Below, in pieces: positions 1-6,153 of a stretch of DNA of 6,153 nucleotides. Every line of letters starts with the position of its first letter. The stretch's first letter is position 1. A program made the position numbers and the translations under genes. The stretch lies in contig PUNI01000310.1 in the NCBI GenBank assembly GCA_003551745.1, positions 1 to 6,153 on the forward strand, read 5' to 3'. Source of the DNA: Paracoccaceae bacterium (GTDB taxonomy: Bacteria > Pseudomonadota > Alphaproteobacteria > Rhodobacterales > Rhodobacteraceae). Below the pieces are notes generated by a model, which saw nothing but the letters and a program-made list of their open reading frames with translations, made no database searches and was not told the DNA's origin.

Positions 1-1
1 C

Positions 2-298
2 GAGGAGACGCCGCTGGAGCGACGGCTGGGCCAGCTTGTCGGGCCAGCGGCGGCTGCCCGCCTGCGCTATGATGCCGGAGCGCGCAGCAATCTCGCCCCC
101 AGCCTGCCGGCCATCACGGCCGCGCGCACCCGCCGCCTGCGCCATGCCGAGGCCGATGCGCTGATTGCGGCCCATGCTGGCGGTGCGCGTTTCGATCCGC
201 TGACCGACGCCGAGCGTGACCGACTTCGGGCCCGCTACGCCGCCGATCTGGCGACGCTGCGCACACATCCGCGCTGGCGCCTCGACGACGCGGACTGA
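2..298 (+). CDS. C-terminal fragment of an unrecognised protein
   Basis: The frame is open from the left window edge to a TGA at 296-298, giving 98 residues with no start in view, so the gene begins outside the window. Third codon positions are mostly G or C, as in the neighbouring genes, which supports real coding. The fragment is rich in Ala, Arg and Leu. It ends in a charged, probably helical stretch (LTDAERDRLRARYAADL) followed by a short tail, HPRWRLDDAD. No catalytic motif is visible. A tail of the form 'L...ER..LR..Y..DL' is seen at the C-terminus of some bacterial sulfotransferase-family proteins, but that is only a weak resemblance from memory. The gene converges on sdhA, with 29 bp between the two stop codons and no clear intrinsic terminator between them. 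Confidence 0.6.
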   Translation, partial: EETPLERRLGQLVGPAAAARLRYDAGARSNLAPSLPAITAARTRRLRHAEADALIAAHAGGARFDPLTDAERDRLRARYAADLATLRTHPRWRLDDAD

Positions 299-327
299 CG
301 TGGCGTGGATTGAGGCGGCGCGCCCGG

Positions 328-2133
328 TCAATACACCCGCGCCTTCGGCGCGATCTTCTGGGGATCGATCCCGCCCTCGTTGTGGCCCATGAGCGGGTTG
401 GTATGCACCGGGCGGTAATCGAGCGTGACGCGCGTGTCATCCACCCAGGCCAGCGTATGCTTGCGCCAGTTGGCGTCGTCGCGGTCGGGGTGATCCTCAT
501 GCGCATGTGCGCCACGGCTTTCCTTCCGCGCTTCGGCGCCGACGATCGTCGCCAGCGCGTTCGGCATCAGGTTGTCGAGCTCCAGCGTCTCCATCAGGTC
601 GGAGTTCCAGATCAGCGACCGGTCGGTCACGCGGATGTCGCCCATCTTGCCTGCGATCGCCGTCATCTTCTCGACACCGGCGGCCAGGGTCTTCGACGAG
701 CGGAACACAGCCGCGTCCTCCTGCATCGTCTTCTGCATTTCCAGCCGCAGTTCGGCCGTGGGCACGGCGCCTTCGGCATGGCGCATGCGGTCGAAGCGGT
801 CGAGCGCCTTCTCGACGCTGGCCTTGTTCAGCGTCGGGTTCGGCGCCTTGGGGTCGACGACCTGGCCGGCGCGGATGGCCGCGGCCCGGCCGAACACGAC
901 AAGATCGATGAGCGAGTTCGATCCCAGCCGGTTCGCGCCATGCACGCTGGCGCAGGCCGCCTCGCCCACCGCCATCAGCCCGGGCGCGATGCGGTCGGGA
1001 TGCTCGGCGTCGGCGTTGAGCACCTCGCCCCAGTAGTTCGTGGGGATCCCGCCCATGTTGTAGTGCACCGTGGGCAGCACCGGGATCGGCTCCTTCGTCA
1101 CGTCGACGCCGGCGAAGATGCGGGCGGACTCCGAGATGCCGGGCAGGCGCAAGTGCAGCGCCTCCTTGGGCAGGTGGCTGAGGTTGAGGTGGATGTGGTC
1201 CTTGTTGGAGCCGACGCCGCGGCCCTCGCGGATCTCGATGGTCATGCAGCGGCTGACCACGTCGCGCGATGCGAGATCCTTGTAGGTCGGCGCGTAGCGT
1301 TCCATGAACCGCTCGCCCTCGGAGTTGGTGAGATACCCGCCCTCGCCGCGGGCGCCCTCGGTGATGAGGCAGCCGGCGCCGTAGATGCCGGTGGGGTGGA
1401 ACTGCACGAATTCCATGTCCTGCAGCGGCAGGCCGGCGCGTGCGATCATCCCGCTGCCGTCGCCGGTGCAGGTGTGCGCCGAGGTGGCGGAGAAATAGGC
1501 GCGCCCGTAGCCCCCGGTGGCCAGCACCACCATCTTGGCGTTGAACACATGCAGCGAGCCGTCGTCGAGGTTCCAGGCCACGACGCCCTGGCACTGGCCA
1601 TCCTCGGACATGATCAGGTCGATGGCAAAATACTCGATGTAGAACTCGGCCTTCTCCTTCAGGCTCTGGCCGTAGAGCGTGTGCAGGATGGCGTGGCCGG
1701 TGCGGTCGGCTGCCGCGGCGGTCCGCTGCACGGGCGGGCCCTCGCCGAATTCCGTGGTGTGGCCGCCGAAGGGGCGCTGATAGATCCTGCCGTCCTCGGT
1801 GCGCGAGAAGGGCACCCCGTAGTGTTCGAGCTCATAGACCGCAGCCGGCGCCTCCCGGGCGAGATACTCCATCGCGTCGACATCGCCCAGCCAGTCCGAG
1901 CCCTTCACCGTGTCGTACATGTGCCATTGCCAGTGATCGGGACCCATGTTGCCAAGGGACGCGGCGATGCCGCCCTGGGCCGCCACCGTGTGCGAGCGGG
2001 TCGGAAAGACCTTGGTGATGCAGGCCGTCTTCAGCCCCTGCTCGGCCATGCCGAGGGTAGCGCGCAGGCCCGACCCGCCGGCACCGACGACGACGACGTC
2101 AAAGCTGTGGGTCTCGTAGGAGTAGGCAGGCAT
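328..2133 (-). CDS. sdhA: Succinate dehydrogenase flavoprotein subunit SdhA
   Basis: This is the catalytic FAD subunit of complex II. It oxidises succinate to fumarate on the cytoplasmic face of the inner membrane and passes electrons to the SdhB iron-sulfur subunit. The 601 residues match the family's usual length. Visible motifs are the dinucleotide-binding GAGGSG at 17-22, the flavinylation histidine H48 in [10 protein letters not shown]246 in [14 protein letters not shown] at 258-266, R290 in SRDVVSR, H357 in HYNMGG and R402 in ANRLGSNSL. By alignment with E. coli SdhA these correspond to H45, H242, R286, H354 and R399, so the active site is intact. The C-terminal domain ends in the typical [18 protein letters not shown]. 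The ATG start is supported by GAAGGAG about 7 bases upstream. It lies 11 bp after the sdhD stop, so it is the third gene of the operon. sdhB does not follow directly. Confidence 0.98.
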   Translation of the reverse strand: MPAYSYETHSFDVVVVGAGGSGLRATLGMAEQGLKTACITKVFPTRSHTVAAQGGIAASLGNMGPDHWQWHMYDTVKGSDWLGDVDAMEYLAREAPAAVYELEHYGVPFSRTEDGRIYQRPFGGHTTEFGEGPPVQRTAAAADRTGHAILHTLYGQSLKEKAEFYIEYFAIDLIMSEDGQCQGVVAWNLDDGSLHVFNAKMVVLATGGYGRAYFSATSAHTCTGDGSGMIARAGLPLQDMEFVQFHPTGIYGAGCLITEGARGEGGYLTNSEGERFMERYAPTYKDLASRDVVSRCMTIEIREGRGVGSNKDHIHLNLSHLPKEALHLRLPGISESARIFAGVDVTKEPIPVLPTVHYNMGGIPTNYWGEVLNADAEHPDRIAPGLMAVGEAACASVHGANRLGSNSLIDLVVFGRAAAIRAGQVVDPKAPNPTLNKASVEKALDRFDRMRHAEGAVPTAELRLEMQKTMQEDAAVFRSSKTLAAGVEKMTAIAGKMGDIRVTDRSLIWNSDLMETLELDNLMPNALATIVGAEARKESRGAHAHEDHPDRDDANWRKHTLAWVDDTRVTLDYRPVHTNPLMGHNEGGIDPQKIAPKARVY

Positions 2134-2144
2134 TCAGCGCTCCT

Positions 2145-2525
2145 TCAGCCGCGGAACAGGATGGTGGCCACCGCCAGCACGCCGGCCGCCGCCAGACCCC
2201 AGCAGACCAGCATGTTGCCGATGAGCAGCGCGGTGCGCGCAGCCTTCTCGGGCACATAGTCCTCGATCACCACCTGCAACCCCTGCGCCAGATGCCACAT
2301 CGCCACCAGGATGAAGGCCACCGCGATGAAGGCGTGCCACCACGAGGAATAGGTCGCCACCAGCGCCTCGTGGCCACCGCCGAGCGCGCGGCCGAAGGGG
2401 ATGACGAAGAGCGGCGTCAGCGGGATCAGCGCGATCGAGCTGATCCGCTGGCCCCACCAGTGGCCCACGCCCTCATGCGCCGAGCCGAGGCCGTGGACAC
2501 GGGCGTAATCGGTCTTGAAGCCCAT
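2145..2525 (-). CDS. sdhD: Succinate dehydrogenase membrane anchor subunit SdhD
   Basis: This is the second hydrophobic anchor of succinate dehydrogenase, 126 residues, with three predicted membrane helices at roughly 28-47, 58-86 and 97-123. With SdhC it binds heme b and forms the ubiquinone pocket. The N-terminal GLGSAHEGVGHWWGQR is typical of alphaproteobacterial SdhD. H78 in AMWHLAQGLQ sits eleven residues before D89-Y90. That spacing matches the E. coli heme ligand H71 and quinone-site D82-Y83, so both functions look preserved. I chose the ATG at 2525 because GGGAGGT lies 3-4 bases upstream and the protein then starts at the family's N-terminus. The frame stays open further upstream, but only across the sdhC coding region. 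The gap from the sdhC stop is 11 bp. Confidence 0.95.
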   Translation of the reverse strand: MGFKTDYARVHGLGSAHEGVGHWWGQRISSIALIPLTPLFVIPFGRALGGGHEALVATYSSWWHAFIAVAFILVAMWHLAQGLQVVIEDYVPEKAARTALLIGNMLVCWGLAAAGVLAVATILFRG

Positions 2526-2536
2526 CGCGACCTCCC

Positions 2537-2923
2537 TCAGACGATAACGATCACGGCCAGCAGGGTCAGCACGACCGAGCCGCCGAGAACCGCGTAGTTG
2601 GCCTTCTCGGTGAACTCCAGGTCGAAGCCTCGCCCGGTGTCCCACCACAGGTGCCGGATGCCATTGCAGGTGTGGTACATCAGCGCCCAGAGACAGCCCA
2701 GCAGCACAAGGTTGCCCAACCACGAGGTCAGCCAGGCATCGGCGGTCGCCGAGGCCTCGGGCGACACCGCACCGGCCACCAGCCGCCATATCACCAGCAG
2801 CGCGCCCAGCGTCATTCCAGCTCCGGTGATGCGATGCAGGATCGACAGCTTCGCCGTCGTGGGCAGACGATAGATCTGCAAATGCGGCGACAGCGGCCGG
2901 TTTCCCCTGTTCACGTCAGCCAT
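2537..2923 (-). CDS. sdhC: Succinate dehydrogenase cytochrome b556 subunit SdhC
   Basis: This is the first membrane anchor of succinate dehydrogenase, 128 residues, with three predicted helices at about 28-52, 67-93 and 109-128. It opens with the family signature RPLSPHLQIYR (9-19). SILHRITG (27-34) carries S27 and R31, the positions that contact ubiquinone in E. coli SdhC. YHTCNGIRHLWWD (83-95) carries the heme b ligand H84; the numbering is the same as in the E. coli protein. The ATG at 2923 has GAGGT 7 bases upstream. This is the promoter-proximal gene of sdhC-sdhD-sdhA, and the upstream gap holds a GTGATCAC palindrome shared with the sucC promoter region. Confidence 0.97.
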   Translation of the reverse strand: MADVNRGNRPLSPHLQIYRLPTTAKLSILHRITGAGMTLGALLVIWRLVAGAVSPEASATADAWLTSWLGNLVLLGCLWALMYHTCNGIRHLWWDTGRGFDLEFTEKANYAVLGGSVVLTLLAVIVIV

Positions 2924-3115
2924 TGTGTTACCTCGCGTCTCTGGCCAGCGGTTCGACCGCCGGTATTCGTCACATTCGGCATAAAGCTTTTTGGCGCCCT
3001 GTCACCCGGCCAAAGCCGCGCACCCGGGCATCGACGGGCATCAGCGCGGCGTGCGGGGCGCTTCGTGATCACGCGGCGCGCGCCCCGGTGCCGCGGCGCG
3101 GCGACCCGGGCGGGC
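2924..3115 (-). promoter_or_regulatory. Upstream region of the sdhCDA operon
   Basis: This 192-bp gap between the DUF1737 gene stop and the sdhC start should hold the sdh promoter. An AT-richer patch around 2963-2993 (TATTCGTCACA and AAGCTTTTTGG on the plus strand) stands out from GC-rich surroundings and is the likeliest promoter core. I could not assign convincing -35 and -10 boxes. A small perfect hairpin, GCGGT-TCG-ACCGC, lies at 2948-2960 within the expected leader, about 25 bases before sdhC. A palindrome at 3062-3073 is listed separately. The stretch 3072-3110 is extremely GC-rich, with overlapping short dyads, and may help end transcription of the NnrU-DUF1737 pair, but there is no T-run. 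Confidence 0.5.
3062..3073. promoter_or_regulatory. Candidate operator upstream of sdhC (CGTGATCACG palindrome)
   Basis: TTCGTGATCACG contains the perfect 10-bp palindrome CGTGATCACG (3064-3073), centred 145 bp upstream of the sdhC start codon. The 11-mer TTCGTGATCAC at 3062-3072 is identical to that in both arms of the inverted repeat upstream of sucC. This identity between two TCA operons suggests a binding site for a shared dimeric regulator. That role is inference, and the regulator is unknown. Confidence 0.5.
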
Positions 3116-3319
3116 TCAGTCCGGCGGGCGATCGGTGCTGGCCCCGTCATCACGCTCCGTTCCCCTCACGACCGCCTGCGCGCAGCGCATCACGCCATTC
3201 GCGGCATCCCAAGCATAGGCCGGCGAGCCGTGCAGCTCCCAGCCATCGGCCAGCGCCTCGGTGACCTTGCGGCAGAAGGCCGGCGTGTCCTCGCCGGTCA
3301 GCAGCCGATAGGCCGTCAT
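3116..3319 (-). CDS. Small DUF1737-family protein
   Basis: A 67-residue soluble protein. The core YRLLTGEDTPAFCRKVTEAL (4-23) followed by DGWELHGSPAY (25-35) and CAQAVVRG (46-53) matches what I know of the DUF1737 family. That is a compact fold typical of short proteins that report 'lobe' or beta-sheet packing, with no established function. The tail from residue 54 is polar and probably disordered. Its ATG overlaps the stop of the upstream NnrU-family gene in an ATGA arrangement (3316-3319), so the two are very likely co-transcribed and translationally coupled. No catalytic residues or membrane segments are visible. The family call rests on remembered family sequence, not a search. Confidence 0.85.
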   Translation of the reverse strand: MTAYRLLTGEDTPAFCRKVTEALADGWELHGSPAYAWDAANGVMRCAQAVVRGTERDDGASTDRPPD

Positions 3320-3894
3320 GCGCCGAGGTTGCCGAACGGGTTGACGCCCAGCCACGCATGGATGCCGCCCACCACGCCATAGACAACCAGCACCACCAGC
3401 ACCAGCACCGCATCGCGCGGGCCGGGCTTGCGCGGCGGTGGCGTCCACTTCTTGTCCTGGGCGTTGATCATCAGCATCTCGACCACCGCCCAGGCGCCGA
3501 GGCCGCCGAAGAGGATGAGCCCGGCCACGTCGCCCCGCACGAGCAGATGCGCCACGGCCCACAGCAGCGTGCCGATCAGCATCGGGTGCCGCACCCGCTG
3601 CGACAGCGCGCCCTTCGCCATGCCGATCCCGAACACGTAGAAGGAAATCAGCATCAGCAGGTTGTTGACATGGCCCATCCAGGGCGGTGCGACCCACAAC
3701 ATAATGTAGTCGGACCGCTGATAGCCGATCACCATAAGGACAAGCCCGGCCAGAATCAGCACGGCGAAGATGCCCTTGGCGCCCTCGCCCAGCCAGTTGT
3801 CCAGAGTGGCGCGCTGCGCCGGGGAGACGCGTTTGAAAAGATGCGCCGACACCCACAGTCCGACACCGAGCGCCAGAAGCAGAAGACCGATCAT
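3316..3894 (-). CDS. NnrU-family integral membrane protein
   Basis: A 192-residue polytopic membrane protein with about six hydrophobic segments, near 1-20, 38-58, 74-93, 105-120, 122-143 and 161-183. The NnrU hallmark is RHPMLIGTLLWAVAHLL (102-118), followed by RGD and an LFGGLGAW stretch. Histidines at 18, 75, 103, 116 and 179 lie in or beside membrane segments and are candidate heme or metal ligands. The plant 15-cis-zeta-carotene isomerase Z-ISO, a heme protein, is related to this family. NnrU was named for linkage to nitrite and nitric-oxide reductase genes, but none of those are present here, so a denitrification role should not be assumed. The ATG at 3894 has a modest AAGGGA upstream. 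It overlaps the DUF1737 gene by 4 bp and diverges from the exported-protein gene. Confidence 0.9.
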   Translation of the reverse strand: MIGLLLLALGVGLWVSAHLFKRVSPAQRATLDNWLGEGAKGIFAVLILAGLVLMVIGYQRSDYIMLWVAPPWMGHVNNLLMLISFYVFGIGMAKGALSQRVRHPMLIGTLLWAVAHLLVRGDVAGLILFGGLGAWAVVEMLMINAQDKKWTPPPRKPGPRDAVLVLVVLVVYGVVGGIHAWLGVNPFGNLGA

Positions 3895-4108
3895 CGTGCC
3901 TGTCCCTTTTTCCTCAATATCCGCAGTTGCGCTTCAGTATGCAGCTTTAGCGGGCGCTCGCCAGACCACAACCGCCGTCGCGCGGCCGGCGCGCGCCGCG
4001 TTAACCGTTTTTCACCGCTCCGCCCGCAGCCTTGGGCAATCACCGGTCCGCGTCCCGGGCCGGGCCACCGGAGTGTTCCGCCCCGCTCCCCCAGTTCGAG
4101 GTGCGACG
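3895..4108. other. Divergent intergenic region between the NnrU-family and exported-protein genes
   Basis: This 214-bp gap must contain promoters for both flanking genes. The side near the NnrU-family gene is AT-richer (around 3905-3953), and the middle around 3974-4000 is very GC-rich. GTTAACCGTTTTTC at 4000-4013 is an AT-rich island that could belong to the promoter of the rightward gene. I see no RNA gene, repeat or clear operator. Confidence 0.4.
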
Positions 4109-4417
4109 ATGAAACGGACGGTCCTTGCCCTTGCCCTGCTGACGCCCGCCCTGCTCGTGGCGCTGCCGGCGACCGCCCAGCAGGCGCCGCGATGCGCGCC
4201 GCGGGCGCAGATGCTCGACGTGCTTGAGCAGCGGTTCAGCGAAACCCGGCGCGCCATCGGGCTGACGAACAGCCACGCGGTGATGGAGCTCTACGCGTCC
4301 GACGAGAACGGCAGCTGGACGATCCTGGTCACCCTGCCCAACGGCATGACCTGCCTGGTCGGCGTCGGCACCGGCTACGAGACGCTGACCGAGCCGGCGC
4401 GGGGCGCCCCGACCTGA
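4109..4417 (+). CDS. Small exported protein of unknown function
   Basis: A 102-residue protein with a clear Sec signal peptide: MKR, a hydrophobic core at about 4-19 (VLALALLTPALLVAL), and an ATA cleavage motif giving probable cleavage after A23. The mature protein is about 79 residues. It contains a predicted helix (APRAQMLDVLEQRFSETRRA) and a beta-rich half with VMELYASDENGSWTILVTL and TCLVGVG. Two cysteines remain, C29 and C82, and could form a disulfide in the periplasm. I recall similar 'ELYAS..GSWTI..T.P.G..C' proteins in Rhodobacterales, but no function. The ATG at 4109 is chosen because GAGGTG lies 5 bases upstream and the signal peptide begins there; the frame is open further upstream without sensible protein. 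It is probably monocistronic. Confidence 0.85.
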   Translation: MKRTVLALALLTPALLVALPATAQQAPRCAPRAQMLDVLEQRFSETRRAIGLTNSHAVMELYASDENGSWTILVTLPNGMTCLVGVGTGYETLTEPARGAPT

Positions 4418-5803
<1,386 letters not shown>

Positions 5804-5982
5804 ACGCCACAGCCGAGTCGCGCGGCGACGCGGGCGCAAGCCGAATTCGTGATCACACCCCAATTTGTGTGATCACGAAAACGGAAATTCGGTGCCGAAA
5901 GCGTCATTTTTCCTGCACGACGGTTTCGTGACCCGCCCCGGCGTGGCATGCAGTGCCAAAGCGGCCAAGCGGGGACAGCGGC
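5804..5982 (+). promoter_or_regulatory. Intergenic region between mdh and sucC, with sucC promoter elements
   Basis: This 179-bp gap separates mdh from sucC. In order it holds the large inverted repeat at 5846-5879, an imperfect dyad TTCGGTGCCGAA at 5888-5899, a short T-run (CATTTTTCC, 5905-5913), a half-site-like TTCGTGA at 5925-5931, and a dyad TGGCA-N5-TGCCA at 5944-5958. Just before the start is AGCGGGGACAGCGGC, whose GGGGA is the probable ribosome site. I could not fix -35 and -10 boxes. The AT content from 5843 to 5913 is higher than in the flanking coding sequence, as expected of a regulatory zone. Confidence 0.55.
5846..5879. promoter_or_regulatory. Perfect 13-bp inverted repeat holding two GTGATCAC palindromes upstream of sucC
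   Basis: The left arm TTCGTGATCACAC (5846-5858) and right arm GTGTGATCACGAA (5867-5879) are perfect reverse complements around the 8-base spacer CCCAATTT. Each arm contains its own 8-bp palindrome GTGATCAC (5849-5856 and 5869-5876). Their centres are exactly 20 bp apart, about two helical turns, and lie about 130 and 110 bp before the sucC start. As RNA it could fold into a 13-bp stem 42 bases after the mdh stop. However, no T-run follows on either strand, so it is not a standard intrinsic terminator. Paired operators for a dimeric regulator explain the nested symmetry better. The same 11-mer, TTCGTGATCAC, occurs upstream of sdhC. Confidence 0.65.
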
Positions 5983-6153
5983 GTGAACATCCATGAATAT
6001 CAGGCGAAGGCGCTCCTTCGCAGTTTCGGGGCGCCGGTCGGGGCCGGTCGGGTGGTTCTGAACCCCCAGGAGGCCAAGACCGCCGCAGGCGAGCTCGAGG
6101 GCCCGCTCTGGGTCGTCAAGGCGCAGATCCACGCCGGCGGGCGCGGCAAGGGC
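5983..6153 (+). CDS. sucC: Succinyl-CoA ligase (ADP-forming) beta subunit, N-terminal part
   Basis: This is the beta subunit of succinyl-CoA synthetase, which with SucD converts succinyl-CoA, ADP and phosphate to succinate, CoA and ATP in the TCA cycle. Only the first 57 residues are in the window. They start with the family's [12 protein letters not shown] and continue through [17 protein letters not shown]. This is the start of the ATP-grasp domain; K46 and the GRGKG loop (53-57) contact ATP. The start is a GTG at 5983, chosen because it places MNIHEYQAK exactly at the N-terminus as in other SucC proteins; GGGGA lies about 8-9 bases upstream. The gene continues past the right edge, and sucD is expected after it. 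Confidence 0.96.
   Translation, partial: MNIHEYQAKALLRSFGAPVGAGRVVLNPQEAKTAAGELEGPLWVVKAQIHAGGRGKG

Noticed and set aside
310..2259. A long plus-strand open frame (649 codons) across sdhA
   Set aside because: It is the antisense of sdhA, kept open by high GC content. Its translation is His/Arg/Val-rich with no recognisable motif, whereas the minus strand gives an intact SdhA.
3072..3110. Intrinsic terminator after the DUF1737 gene
   Set aside because: The region is very GC-rich with overlapping imperfect dyads, but I found no single clean stem and no T-run.
4000..4013. GTTAACC as a CtrA-type binding site
   Set aside because: Only one half-site fits. The second TTAA at the required 7-bp spacing is missing.
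5846..5879. Intrinsic terminator of mdh
   Set aside because: The stem is strong, but no T-run follows on either strand and the arms carry nested palindromes shared with another promoter region, so operator function is preferred.
5944..5960. A sigma-54 promoter on the minus strand (TTGGCAC then TGC)
   Set aside because: Spacing between the GG and GC elements is one base short, the TTGC box is imperfect, and it would point toward the 3' end of mdh.

Overview
This looks like chromosomal DNA of a high-GC alphaproteobacterium, most probably of the order Rhodobacterales. The protein sequences (SdhC/D/A, LDH-like malate dehydrogenase, start of SucC), the strong bias to G or C at third codon positions, and the clustering of sdh, mdh and suc genes all fit that group. 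The assignment is inferred from gene content and protein style, not from a database search.

Layout, left to right. (1) The 3' end of an unrecognised plus-strand gene (2-298) runs convergently into the sdh operon. (2) The minus-strand operon sdhC-sdhD-sdhA (2923 down to 328) encodes the two membrane anchors and the flavoprotein of succinate dehydrogenase. sdhB is not in the window. (3) A minus-strand pair, NnrU-family membrane protein and small DUF1737 protein, overlaps by 4 bp (ATGA). (4) A divergent plus-strand gene encodes a 102-residue exported protein of unknown function. (5) A minus-strand remnant of a TauE/SafE-type permease keeps only about the first 80 codons. (6) mdh (plus, 4841-5803) is complete. 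(7) sucC (plus, from GTG at 5983) is cut by the window end; sucD would be expected next.

The metabolic core covers consecutive steps of the TCA cycle. SucC/D makes succinate from succinyl-CoA, Sdh oxidises succinate to fumarate at the membrane, and Mdh oxidises malate to oxaloacetate. Fumarase is not in the window.

The most interesting non-coding signal is a shared palindrome. The 11-mer TTCGTGATCAC, containing the 8-bp palindrome GTGATCAC, occurs once upstream of sdhC and twice, as a perfect 13-bp inverted repeat with palindrome centres exactly 20 bp apart, upstream of sucC. I found no other GTGATCAC in the window. It is a good candidate operator for one regulator coordinating the sdh and suc operons. 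No wholly new gene system is evident; the window is mostly conserved central metabolism.
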